From Roseovarius litoreus (GTDB taxonomy: Bacteria > Pseudomonadota > Alphaproteobacteria > Rhodobacterales > Rhodobacteraceae): a stretch of DNA of 64,000 nucleotides. A program made the position numbers and the translations under genes. The notes beneath the pieces are model-generated. The model was given only the letters and a program-made list of their open reading frames with translations. It searched no databases and was not told the DNA's origin. Shown one piece after another: positions 41,467 through 49,858 of the stretch. The DNA lies in assembly GCF_900142765.1 (NCBI RefSeq), contig NZ_FRCB01000002.1, positions 1-64,000 of the forward strand, given 5' to 3'. Each line of letters begins with the position of its first letter. The first letter of the stretch is position 1.

Positions 41467-41862
41467 TCAGATGTCACCCTCGTACCAGGCGCGGGCGACA
41501 TGGCTTTCGTGCAGCTGGATGCGCAGCTTGCGCACGCGCCCGTCATCCTTGAGGCGCCCGTCGCGGACCGCCTCGGCCATGCGGTCGAAGATATGTTTGC
41601 ACAGGAATTCGGTTGTCGTGAATTTGCCTGCGAATTCAGGGATTTCGTCAAGGTTCTTGTAGCGAAGCGGCGCCAGTGTATCGGTCAGCGCCTCGGTCGC
41701 GAGGCCGATATCCACGACCAGCCCGTGCGCGTCGATATCGGCCGTATAAAAGGCTGCGTCGACAGTGAAGGTTGCGCCGTGCATGCCCTGGGCCGGGCCG
41801 AAGACGGGCGAGGGCAGGGAATGGGCGATCATGATATGGTCACGGACTTCGACGGCGAACAT
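41467..41862 (-). CDS. 6-pyruvoyl-tetrahydropterin synthase/QueD family protein with altered active site
   Basis: 131 residues, the usual family length, with the order of family segments intact: FxxxHSL at the start, HGLVVDIG, KNLDEIPEF, TTTEFLCKHIFDRM and LHESHVARAWYEG. Key residues differ. The zinc-binding H-x-H reads QGMHGATF, so one His is Ala. No Cys precedes it. The catalytic Asp-His of LDH reads LRYKNL. The protein is therefore unlikely to run normal PTPS or QueD chemistry on dihydroneopterin triphosphate and may bind a pterin or have a new activity. Family assignment is firm by layout; loss of function is inference. It lies in the unit zinc dehydrogenase, PTPS, methyltransferase, RibD-like reductase. 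Confidence 0.8.
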   Translation of the reverse strand: MFAVEVRDHIMIAHSLPSPVFGPAQGMHGATFTVDAAFYTADIDAHGLVVDIGLATEALTDTLAPLRYKNLDEIPEFAGKFTTTEFLCKHIFDRMAEAVRDGRLKDDGRVRKLRIQLHESHVARAWYEGDI

Positions 41863-41871
41863 TGGCTCTCC

Positions 41872-42828
41872 TCAGGTGGGTGTTGTGTAGCGGATGCGGT
41901 GACACAGCGTGTCGGGATCGGTGAGGATCCGGGCGTAGTGCGCGGGCAGATCCTCGAACGGGGTTTCGCCCGAGATCAGCGCATCGAGCGCCGGATCGCG
42001 CAGCAGATCCAGCGCCTTGGCCATGCGGCGTGCATGGGTCCAGCGCGGGGTGCGGGCCGGGGGCAAGTGTCCCACCTGACTGCTGACAAGGCGCAGGCGG
42101 CGGCTGTGGAAGGCGCCGCCAAGTGGAACGGGCGTGGACCCCTCGCCATGCCAGCTTGCCTCGACGATGGTGGCGCCCGCGCCGGCGCAGTCGATCGCGG
42201 TGGCAAGGCCCGCGGCGCTGGCGGTGGCATGGATGACCACGTCGCAGCCTTCGGGGGCCATGTCCGGTGCGGCAAAGGCGCAGCCGAGCGCGTCAGCCAG
42301 AGCGGCGCGACCGGGGGCGGTGTCGATCAGGGTGACATCGGCGCCGGGCAGGCGGGAGGCGAGATATCCGGTAAGAGCGCCCACGACGCCCGCGCCGATC
42401 ACGGCGATCCTGTCGCCCGCCGCAGCGCCGCTGTCCCACAGGATATTCAACGCGGTTTCCATATTGGCCCCCAGCACGGCACGTTCGGGGGGAAGGTCTT
42501 CGGGCAGGGGGGTCAGCATCGCGCGGTCCATGCGAAAGCGGGTCTGGTGCGGATGCAGGGCAAAGACGGCGCGCCCGCGCAGATCGCCATCGGACACGCG
42601 TCCAACGGCGCAATAGCCGTATTTGACCGGAAAGGGGAAGGCGCCTTCCTGAGCGGGGGCGCGCATGGTCTGCGCCTCGCTTGTGGGCACGCGGCCTTCG
42701 AAAACAAGACGTTCGGTGCCGCGGCTGATCGCGGTGAACAGCGTCTCGACGCCGATCCCCTCGCCCAGTTGGGCCGGTCGCAGATCGACCGTGTGGGGTG
42801 CGATACACCACAGCGCGGTTGCGGTCAT
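41872..42828 (-). CDS. Zinc-type alcohol dehydrogenase family protein (MDR, BchC-like group)
   Basis: 318 residues. The N-terminal GroES-like domain lacks the structural zinc Cys cluster of classical alcohol dehydrogenases (ISRGTERLVFEGRVP replaces the Cys/His region), which is seen in BchC-like and related members. The Rossmann domain is clear: RIAVIGAGVVGALTGYLASR near residue 140. It oxidises or reduces an unknown alcohol/carbonyl with NAD(P). It heads the minus-strand unit, 9 bases upstream of the PTPS-like gene, and is divergent from the FkbM methyltransferase. Confidence 0.8.
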   Translation of the reverse strand: MTATALWCIAPHTVDLRPAQLGEGIGVETLFTAISRGTERLVFEGRVPTSEAQTMRAPAQEGAFPFPVKYGYCAVGRVSDGDLRGRAVFALHPHQTRFRMDRAMLTPLPEDLPPERAVLGANMETALNILWDSGAAAGDRIAVIGAGVVGALTGYLASRLPGADVTLIDTAPGRAALADALGCAFAAPDMAPEGCDVVIHATASAAGLATAIDCAGAGATIVEASWHGEGSTPVPLGGAFHSRRLRLVSSQVGHLPPARTPRWTHARRMAKALDLLRDPALDALISGETPFEDLPAHYARILTDPDTLCHRIRYTTPT

Positions 42829-43090
42829 GCCGGAACCTGCGGGATCAGGACGGATGCCCCGGACACGCGACTGCGACCCGCGAAGCGGGCGGACTGGCGG
42901 CGCTGAGCGCTGGTGGGTCGACTGTGCATTGTCGCGGGTCCGATATCCGTGTCCTGTCCATGATTAGGTAGGCCACCACAGCCCAAGACAAGTGGCTTGC
43001 GAAAAATGTGCAAAGCTTTGCCGATCGGGGCGCTGGACAGCCGCGAAGGCGCGCTATCTGGATGTTATCAGACTGCGGAAAGGCGGGGCA

Positions 43091-43819
43091 ATGGCGCTTT
43101 GGATGGGGTTTCTTCGATCGCTGGTGATCTATCACAATCCCGTGTCGAGGCGGGCCTGGCGGCGGTTCTATCACGGTCTTCTGGAGCCCGGCGATCTGGT
43201 GATCGATGTGGGCGCGCATGTGGGCACGAGGGCACGGGCGATGCGGGCGGCGGGCGCGCGGGTCTTGGCATTGGAGCCGCAACATCCGTTTGCAGGGTTT
43301 CTGCGCCTCACATTGCCGCGCGACATCACCCTGATCGAGGCAGCGGCGGGCGCCGTTGAGACCGAGGCCGAGATGGCGGTGTCGTCCCGTCATCCCACCG
43401 TGTCGTCCTTGCGCCGCGATTTCGTCGAGGGCGCGCGGGACGCGCCCGGTTTCGGCCATGTGCAATGGGATCGCAGGCAGCGCGTGCGGATGGTCACGCT
43501 GGACGGGCTGATCGCGGGATATGGCGTGCCGCGTTACATCAAGATCGATGTCGAGGGGTTCGAGATTGACGTTCTGGCGGGGCTGTCGCAGCCGGTGCCG
43601 CTCATCTCGGTCGAGTTTCTGCCGGGATTTCCGCATCTGACCCATGCGGTGATCGATCGGTTGACGGAGCTGGGGGATTACTGGTTCAACCCGGTGCAGG
43701 GTGAGACGGGCGGCTTCTTGTGGCCGGACTGGCGCGATGCGGCGGCGGCGAGGGAATGGCTGGACGGGTTGCGGGGGGATGCGAGCTCGGGTGATCTGTT
43801 TGCGCGCCTGTCGGAGTGA
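43091..43819 (+). CDS. FkbM family methyltransferase
   Basis: 242 residues. SAM motif LVIDVGAHVGTRARAMRAAG near residue 37 and post-motif ARVLALEPQHPF; the FkbM-typical RVRMVTLDGLI...YIKIDVEGFEIDVLAG is complete. FkbM proteins O-methylate sugars or polyketide hydroxyls. The start at 43091 follows AGGCGGGG; the frame is open upstream to 42992 with plausible residues, so an earlier start is possible. It lies between the zinc dehydrogenase (divergent) and the inositol-phosphatase-like gene (convergent). Confidence 0.85.
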   Translation: MALWMGFLRSLVIYHNPVSRRAWRRFYHGLLEPGDLVIDVGAHVGTRARAMRAAGARVLALEPQHPFAGFLRLTLPRDITLIEAAAGAVETEAEMAVSSRHPTVSSLRRDFVEGARDAPGFGHVQWDRRQRVRMVTLDGLIAGYGVPRYIKIDVEGFEIDVLAGLSQPVPLISVEFLPGFPHLTHAVIDRLTELGDYWFNPVQGETGGFLWPDWRDAAAAREWLDGLRGDASSGDLFARLSE

Positions 43820-43839
43820 TGGCGTGTGATCCGCGTGGT

Positions 43840-44619
43840 TCAGCCCGCGCGAAGGACGCGGGCGAAGGCGTCGAACAGGGCGGGTGCTGCGGCGATGACC
43901 GTGCCGCTATCCTGAGGGTTTTCGGTGCTGTGCCAGCCTTCGGTCCGTGCGCCCGATTGTTGCAAGATCACGAGGCCTGCGGCAATGTCCCAAGGCTGCA
44001 GGCGGCGTTCCCAGAAGCCATCGAGCCGCCCTGCGGCGACATATGCCAGATCAAGCGAAGCGGCCCCCATCCGGCGCACACCCGCGCAGAGCGGCATCAG
44101 CCGCGCGATATCGGCGGCGTGATCGTCGATATGGGCCATGCCGCCGAAAGGAATGCCTGTACCGAAAAGGGCAGGCTCGAGGGTTTGGGTCCGGGCGGTA
44201 CGGATCGGTTGGCCGTTCAGGGTAGCCGGGGCGCCGCATCGCGCGGCGAAGGTCTCGGATTTGATCGGGTCGTGGATCACGCCGAGGGTGAGCCTGCCCG
44301 CCTCGCGCAGGGCGATGGAGACGGCCCAATGCGGGATGCCGCGCAGGAAGTTGGTGGTGCCGTCCAGCGGATCGACGATCCAGACACGCTCGGAGTTTCC
44401 GTCCGCACCGGTTTCCTCGCCCAGCCAGCCGTCGGAGGGGCGGGCGGCGCGCAATGCGTCACGCAGAAAGGTTTCGGCATCGAGATCGGCGCGGGACATG
44501 AAGTCGCCCGCGCGTTTGGTGCTGATGGCGAGGCTGTCGCGGGTCTGCCAGTGGCGCAAGAGAATGTCGCCCGCCTGCTGCGCAAGGGTCACGGCGAGCG
44601 AGAGGTCAGCGGCGCTCAT
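43840..44619 (-). CDS. Inositol monophosphatase/CysQ family phosphatase
   Basis: 259 residues. Metal-binding motifs are complete: GEETGAD near residue 70, WIVDPLDGTTNFLRGIP near residue 86, and PWDIAAGLVI near residue 212. The enzyme removes phosphate from inositol phosphate, a sugar phosphate or PAP. If it is CysQ-like it could recycle PAP from the sulfotransferases at 25 kb, but the distance makes that weak. The start overlaps the stop of the glycosyltransferase (ATGA), which favours a role in sugar or lipid-headgroup synthesis. Confidence 0.87.
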   Translation of the reverse strand: MSAADLSLAVTLAQQAGDILLRHWQTRDSLAISTKRAGDFMSRADLDAETFLRDALRAARPSDGWLGEETGADGNSERVWIVDPLDGTTNFLRGIPHWAVSIALREAGRLTLGVIHDPIKSETFAARCGAPATLNGQPIRTARTQTLEPALFGTGIPFGGMAHIDDHAADIARLMPLCAGVRRMGAASLDLAYVAAGRLDGFWERRLQPWDIAAGLVILQQSGARTEGWHSTENPQDSGTVIAAAPALFDAFARVLRAG

Positions 44620-45698
44620 GTGCCGTGACCTGCGATCTGGTCGAGGATCGTGCCCACAAGGTCTGCGGCGTCGGACCAGAGGGGAAGGGCCGCACCGGCC
44701 TTGAGTGCTGCGGCGGATTGGGCTGCATGCAGGGTTCTGTCCTGCAGAAGGGCGCTGAGGGCGGCGGCAAAGCCCTTGGCATCCTCGGGGGCGATCAGAG
44801 TGCCAGCGGCGGCGGGCACCGTGCCGGGCACCGCGCCTGCCGTGGTCGAGACGATGGGCACTCCGTGGATCAGAGCCTCGTCGAACACGATGCCGTAGCC
44901 TTCGTAGCGGGTGGCCAGCGCGAAGGCGTAGGCCTCGGTATAAAGACGGTCGAGCGTGGCACGCTCCACCCGGCCGGCGAGATGCACACGGCCCGACAGG
45001 CCCGCGCGGTCGATCTGCTGGATCAGGGCGTCGGCATGTCCCGGTGCCCATGGCGCACCGACGATCACCGCGCGCCACGCTTGATCAGCGATCCGCGACA
45101 GCGCGTCGATCAGGATGTCATGGCCCTTGCGGGGATGCAGAAGGCCGACCGAGAGGATCAAGGGCGGCGCATCGGGATCGGGTGTGGCGGGTGCTGGCAC
45201 CGGCTGCGGCGAGAGATCGGGCCGACCGGGGCGGATCACCGTGATGCGGCCTGGATCAACGGCGTAATCGGCCAGCAAGACATCCCTTATATGAGGGCTT
45301 GGCACGAGGATATGCGCGGCGCGGGTGAGGTTGGCCTTTTCCAGCGCCCGAAGGCGCGCGGCCTCGGGGTGGGGCAGGCCGCTTTCATGGGCGAGCGGGT
45401 GATGGACAAGCGCCACGATCGGCGCGGTGATGTGGTCAAGCGCCTCTGTGGGCAGCGCGCCGAAGGCCAGACCATCGACGATCAGGATGTGGTCGCAGGG
45501 AACCTTGGCCAGTTGGTCGCAGGCTTCGGACATCTGCGCCTCGGACGGGTGGGGGAAGCCGTCGGGCAGGCGGATATGGGCCACCTCGCGGCCCGCGTCG
45601 CGCAGGGCGCACAAAAGGCGGCGGTCATAGTGATAGCCGCCCGTGGGACTGGACAGGTCTCCGGGTATGGCGAAGGCGGCGGGGTGAGGGCGAGGCAT
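44616..45698 (-). CDS. GT4 family glycosyltransferase
   Basis: 360 residues. GT-B fold signs: GDLSSPTGGYHYDRRL at the N-terminus (acceptor side), ILSVGLLHPRKGHDILIDAL near residue 195 and the GT4 E-x7-E motif in TRYEGYGIVFDEAL near residue 275. The start at 45698 is used because AAGGAG lies 5 bases upstream; ATG 45722 is the alternative. It adds a sugar from an NDP-sugar to an unknown acceptor. Coupling with the phosphatase suggests a glycolipid or glycosylated small molecule. Confidence 0.87.
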   Translation of the reverse strand: MPRPHPAAFAIPGDLSSPTGGYHYDRRLLCALRDAGREVAHIRLPDGFPHPSEAQMSEACDQLAKVPCDHILIVDGLAFGALPTEALDHITAPIVALVHHPLAHESGLPHPEAARLRALEKANLTRAAHILVPSPHIRDVLLADYAVDPGRITVIRPGRPDLSPQPVPAPATPDPDAPPLILSVGLLHPRKGHDILIDALSRIADQAWRAVIVGAPWAPGHADALIQQIDRAGLSGRVHLAGRVERATLDRLYTEAYAFALATRYEGYGIVFDEALIHGVPIVSTTAGAVPGTVPAAAGTLIAPEDAKGFAAALSALLQDRTLHAAQSAAALKAGAALPLWSDAADLVGTILDQIAGHGT

Positions 45699-45770
45699 AA
45701 GGGCTCCTTGCGTCTTGCTCATGGGCTTAGCGCGGTGCGGGTCCAAGGCAATGATGCGGCGCGCTGCGGG

Positions 45771-47270
45771 TCAGGCGTTTGTATGGCCATCCTCGATCTG
45801 GCGGATCACGTCGGTCACGCTGCCGTCCCGATATTCCGACACCGCCACGATACGCCCCGAGGGGTTGGGCGGTGCGGGGCGCGTGGCAAGGCGGGCGGCC
45901 TGATCGCAGAGGGTCTCGATGCCGCAGAGCGCAAGCCCGGCGGCGTGCAACCGCTCGGTCAGCGCGGGGCGCAGCGGGTTGACCGCGATGCCATGATCGG
46001 TGACCACCACGTCAACCGTTGCGCCGGGTGTGGTCAGGGTGCCCACATGCGGCACGATCTTGGGAAAGCCCGCAGCGGTCAGGCGCGTCGTCAAGATGGT
46101 CAGGCGCGCGCCCGCGGCGGTGTCGGCATGCCCGCCGGAGCCGCCGATCACGATGCCGCCCGCCTTGGTGGTCACGTTGACGTTGAAGGCAAGGTCCACC
46201 TCGGCGGCGCCCAGAACCACGGCATCCACCCTGTCCACCACGGCCCCGCCGATATGGGGGGCGGCATAGGTGGCCGCGCTCATCATCTGGTGACGGGGAT
46301 CGGATTGGTACGAGCGCACCGCCGCGAGATCGAAGCATTGCACATCCATCAGCGCCCGGAAGAGGCCTGCATTCAGCATGTCGACGTGAAATCCGGTGAT
46401 GCCGCCGGCGCAGAAACTGCCGGTGACGCCTTGATCCGTCATCAGGCGTCCCACGGCGGCGGCGGTGCAGAGCGAGATGCCGCCCGCGCCGGTCTGGAAC
46501 GAGAAGCCATCGGCCAAGAGGCCACTGGCGGCGATCACGGCTGCGGCGGTGTCTCCGATGCGGGTGCTGACGGGGTCGGTTGCGGGGGTCGTGGTGCCCG
46601 AGGCGATCCCCGTCGGGTCGCCGATCCGGTCCACGGCCACGACGTGATGCACCTTGCCTTGCGGGATGTCTATGGCAGGGGCGGGGAAGGGCACCAGCGT
46701 ATCGGTCACGGCGATCACGCGGCGGGCTACCTCGACATCGGTGAGCGGATAGCCGAGCGTGCCGCAGGCGGTCGGGCCGACGCGGCCCGAGAGATTGCCC
46801 ATCTCGTCGGCGGCAGGGGCGGCCACGAAGGCCGCATCGACCTGCAATTCGCCCATGTCGAGCGCCCGCGCCCGCCCGCCATGGGTGCGCAGCACCACGG
46901 GATGCGGCACGAGGCCATGGCTGATCGCCTCGCCCACGGGGCCGGAAATGAAGCTGGCGGACAGGCGCGTGACGGTGCCGGCGCGGATATGCCCCACCAG
47001 CGGAGCATGGACCGGGAAAATCGAGGTCGCGGCGACATGCAGGTTCTTGAGACCACGCGCCGCCAGACGATCGAGCACCATGTTCAGCACCGCGTCGCCG
47101 TTGCGAAGATGGTGGTGGAACGACACGGTCGCGCCGTCGGACAGCTCGCAGGCGGCGATGGCGGCATCGAGATCAGCGAGCAGCTTGGACCGGCACGGGG
47201 CCGGGCCTGTGCCGTCGTCATGGGCGCGCACGGCGCCGTAGCCTTCAATCTGTTCCGGAAGGTCGCGCAT
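45771..47270 (-). CDS. citF: Citrate lyase alpha subunit (citrate:CoA transferase), orphan
   Basis: 499 residues with the CitF layout: DGATVSFHHHLRNGDAVLN near residue 50, IFPVHAPLVGHIRAG, FSFQTGAGGISLCTAAAVG and the C-terminal VDVVVTDHGIAVNPLRP. CitF swaps citrate onto the acyl-carrier subunit of citrate lyase. CitD, CitE, CitC, CitG and CitX are all absent here, so either partners lie elsewhere or the protein acts as a stand-alone CoA transferase. A terminator-like hairpin stands about 35 bases before its start. Confidence 0.85.
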   Translation of the reverse strand: MRDLPEQIEGYGAVRAHDDGTGPAPCRSKLLADLDAAIAACELSDGATVSFHHHLRNGDAVLNMVLDRLAARGLKNLHVAATSIFPVHAPLVGHIRAGTVTRLSASFISGPVGEAISHGLVPHPVVLRTHGGRARALDMGELQVDAAFVAAPAADEMGNLSGRVGPTACGTLGYPLTDVEVARRVIAVTDTLVPFPAPAIDIPQGKVHHVVAVDRIGDPTGIASGTTTPATDPVSTRIGDTAAAVIAASGLLADGFSFQTGAGGISLCTAAAVGRLMTDQGVTGSFCAGGITGFHVDMLNAGLFRALMDVQCFDLAAVRSYQSDPRHQMMSAATYAAPHIGGAVVDRVDAVVLGAAEVDLAFNVNVTTKAGGIVIGGSGGHADTAAGARLTILTTRLTAAGFPKIVPHVGTLTTPGATVDVVVTDHGIAVNPLRPALTERLHAAGLALCGIETLCDQAARLATRPAPPNPSGRIVAVSEYRDGSVTDVIRQIEDGHTNA

Positions 47271-47305
47271 CGTCTGGTCCTGATGTTCCTGTGTCGGCGA
47301 AAAAA

Positions 47306-47334
47306 GATCCCCGGAGGGTCATGCCGCCGGGATC
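47306..47334 (-). terminator. Terminator-like hairpin in the citF leader
   Basis: On the minus strand GATCCCGG (47334-47327) pairs with CCGGGGATC (47314-47306) with one bulge, followed at once by six T residues. It has the form of an intrinsic terminator but lies only about 35 bases upstream of the citF start, with no minus-strand gene closely upstream. It may be an attenuator of citF or a barrier to read-through from the decarboxylase gene. Confidence 0.6.
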
Positions 47335-47580
47335 GGAGGCTGTCAACGGGCGGGGCACCGGCGCCAGCCCTGCAGGTCACGCGCCTTGAGACGGCAATGG
47401 GGCGCCCGTCTCTGTGCGTGGCCTTGCGTGTGAGAACCGCCCGTGGCGCCGACGATCCCGAAGCGCTGGCGCGGCAACTGGCGGCATTGGCGGCGCAGGC
47501 CGAACTTGGTATGACCAAGGACGGGATTTCGACGGGGCGGGTGGAATTCCAACCCTTTGCCATGCCTGAGGAGATGACAG
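47335..47580. other. Region between citF leader and DUF2478 gene
   Basis: With the citF leader this is a gap of about 310 bases. On the plus strand the frame from 47399 has coding-like composition (e.g. DPEALARQLAALAAQAEL) for about 60 codons but no stop before running into the DUF2478 gene out of frame. This suggests a decayed or frame-shifted small gene, or chance. No promoter is recognised. Confidence 0.3.
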
Positions 47581-48138
47581 ATGAACATTGCCTACACGAT
47601 GGCGCCGGGGCGCGGCGATATGGATCTGATCCTCGCATCGCTGGCAGCGGAGCTGGAGGCCGCTGGCCTTCGGTGCTGTGGCACCGTCCAGATCAACACC
47701 GTGAACCCCGCCTATGGTACGGCAGGACCGTGCGACATGAATGTGCGCGTTCTGCCAGAGGGTCCGGTGCTGCGCATCAGTCAGGATCTGGGGCCATCGG
47801 CGCGTGGCTGCCGGTTGGACCCGAACGTGCTGGAGACGGCGGTGGGTCTGGTGGCCGAGCGGCTGGCGCAGGGCGCGGATCTGTTGATCGTGAACAAGTT
47901 CGGCAAGCACGAGGCCGAGGGGCGCGGGTTTCGTGACGTGATCGCCGAGGCTCTGGCGATGGACATTCCCGTGCTTGTCGGCCTCAATGCTCTTAACCGT
48001 GAGGCATTCGAGCGTTTCACCGAGGGCCTGGCCATCCCGTTGGCCCCTGAAACCGCTGCATTGAGGACATGGGTGGACAGCGTGACCGCGCCCTTGACGC
48101 AAAGGGCGGGCGCAAGGCCGGCCCAAGCGATGTCATAG
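47581..48138 (+). CDS. DUF2478 domain protein (predicted nucleotide-binding, molybdenum-linked family)
   Basis: 185 residues. The opening AYTMAPGRGDMDLILASL resembles the modified P-loop of DUF2478, followed by the family segments LRISQDLGPSARGCRLDP and GADLLIVNKFGKHEAEGRGF. DUF2478 proteins are often found with molybdenum transport or cofactor genes; none is adjacent here, although SoxC in this window needs molybdopterin. GAGGAG lies 7 bases upstream of the ATG. Function is not established. Confidence 0.75.
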   Translation: MNIAYTMAPGRGDMDLILASLAAELEAAGLRCCGTVQINTVNPAYGTAGPCDMNVRVLPEGPVLRISQDLGPSARGCRLDPNVLETAVGLVAERLAQGADLLIVNKFGKHEAEGRGFRDVIAEALAMDIPVLVGLNALNREAFERFTEGLAIPLAPETAALRTWVDSVTAPLTQRAGARPAQAMS

Positions 48139-48347
48139 GATTTTCGCTGAGCCTTTTCTGGCCTTTCGGCGCTGGCCCGCGACGCCCATCAGGCCCGGAC
48201 CTGCTGCCAAAAGGGGCAGACCGCCGGACGCGGTCGCGGCAAGAGCTCTGTGGGTTTCTCACCGGTTAGCCCGATTTTGGGAAACAGTCCGAATTTTTGG
48301 GCTTTATTGACCTGTTTTTTGGAAACGAGATGTCGGGGCTGACGGCC

Positions 48348-49760
48348 TCAGTTCGGTGCTGCCAGCATCTCGAGCGTGCGGGTGATGTCGTCTTCGGTGG
48401 TCAAGGGATTGATCGTGCACAGCCGAAGCGCCGAGCGGTCTTTGAGCATCGTCGATGACAGCGTGGCAAAGCCCGAGGCCGAGACGCGCGCGGCGCGGGC
48501 GGCATGGTCGGCCGCGTCCGAGCCGCGATGGGCGAAGCAGACGATGCCAAGCTGGGCGGGGGTGATGATCTCCCACCGGGAGGGGGTCCGGCGCAGGTGA
48601 TCTTCGGTGAATTCGGCCAGTTCGATGCCGCGCAGGACTGCGTCGCGGAACGCCTGCGCGCCGTGGGTGCGCAGCGACATCCACAGTTTGAGCGCACGCG
48701 ACCGGCGGCTGAGTTCGAGGCTGCGATTGCCGTAATTCACCTCGCCCGAGATGGCTTGCACGTCGCGCAGATATTCGGGGTTCATGGAAAAGCACCGCTC
48801 AAGGGCGCCGGGGCGGGTGACAAGGCACAGACCCAGATCATAGGGCTGGAAGAACCATTTATGCGGGTCGAGCACGACCGAATCCGCGCGCTCGAGTCCG
48901 GACAGCGTGGCGCGGCCCCGGTCCGTGATCGCGGCGGGCGCGCCGTAAGCGCCGTCGACATGCATCCAGATGTCGTGGGCGGCGCAGATATCGGCGATGG
49001 CATCCAGCGGATCGGTCGCGCCGGTGTTGGTGCTGCCGGCGGTGGCGACCACCATCATCGGGCGGCGGCCAGCGGCGATATCCTCGGCGATGGCGTGGGC
49101 TAGGGTCTCGGCGCTCATGCGCAGGGCATCATCCGAGGGCAGGATGCGGATCTGCTCGGACGAAAGGCCCATCTGGCGCAGATTGCGCGGCAGCGAGGCG
49201 TGGGTCTGATCGGTGAGATACGCCACGCCTGCGCCGATTTCGGAGCGGGCGACGCAAAAGCCGGTGAAATTGGCCATCGAGCCGCCCGACAACAGCACGC
49301 CTTCGGTGCGGGCGGGCAGGCCCAGCATCTCGGCCACCCAAGCGCAGACGGTTGTTTCCACCACCGCCGGACCCGAGCCGCCGCCCCAGCTGGCGCAGAT
49401 CGTGTTGAAGCCGGTGCCGAGCCAGTCGCCAAGCGTGGCGGCGAAGGCAGCGGGGCCGGGGACGCGGGCGAAATAGCGCGGGTGATCGCCATGCTGCATG
49501 TTGGTCAGCGCCACCTCGGCCAACAGATCCAGAGCCGCGTCGGGGTCCGATGGCGCATCGGGCACCGGCCCGCCGAGGCGCGCCGTCAGATCGTCGGCCT
49601 TGCCGGTGGTGATCACCGCCTCGGTGTTGCGGCGCTCCAGCCGGTCGACGACCATGTCCACCACCTTGTGACCCAGACGCCGCATCGTGGCAGGGTCCAT
49701 CCCGAGCGTGTCGGCGGGAATGGCGAAAGGATCGTTGGAGGGCGGTGTACTGGAGGACAT
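48348..49760 (-). CDS. PLP-dependent group II decarboxylase
   Basis: 470 residues. Expected residues are visible: the PLP-stacking His and Asp in HVDGAYGAPAA, the Schiff-base Lys in VLDPHKWFFQPYD and the phosphate-binding LSGGSMANFTGF. The protein belongs to the aromatic-amino-acid, aspartate, glutamate and diaminobutyrate decarboxylase group; the exact amino acid cannot be read by eye. It makes an amine or beta-alanine in the cytoplasm. It stands near an HDAC-like deacetylase on the same strand, which might suggest polyamine metabolism (weak inference). Confidence 0.87.
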   Translation of the reverse strand: MSSSTPPSNDPFAIPADTLGMDPATMRRLGHKVVDMVVDRLERRNTEAVITTGKADDLTARLGGPVPDAPSDPDAALDLLAEVALTNMQHGDHPRYFARVPGPAAFAATLGDWLGTGFNTICASWGGGSGPAVVETTVCAWVAEMLGLPARTEGVLLSGGSMANFTGFCVARSEIGAGVAYLTDQTHASLPRNLRQMGLSSEQIRILPSDDALRMSAETLAHAIAEDIAAGRRPMMVVATAGSTNTGATDPLDAIADICAAHDIWMHVDGAYGAPAAITDRGRATLSGLERADSVVLDPHKWFFQPYDLGLCLVTRPGALERCFSMNPEYLRDVQAISGEVNYGNRSLELSRRSRALKLWMSLRTHGAQAFRDAVLRGIELAEFTEDHLRRTPSRWEIITPAQLGIVCFAHRGSDAADHAARAARVSASGFATLSSTMLKDRSALRLCTINPLTTEDDITRTLEMLAAPN

Positions 49761-49858
49761 GGCGGGGTCCGTGTTGTGGCAAAGGCGGTCTGGACCCTAG
49801 AGGTCGCCCGGATTGGGGTGGATTGCAAGGGGGCAGGCCCGTGTGTCAGGCGGGGGTG

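Noticed and set aside
44625..47936. 1103-codon open frame on the plus strand
   Set aside because: It is antisense to the GT4 and citF genes, has the low-complexity Gly/Arg/Ala composition of a GC-rich shadow and no family resemblance.
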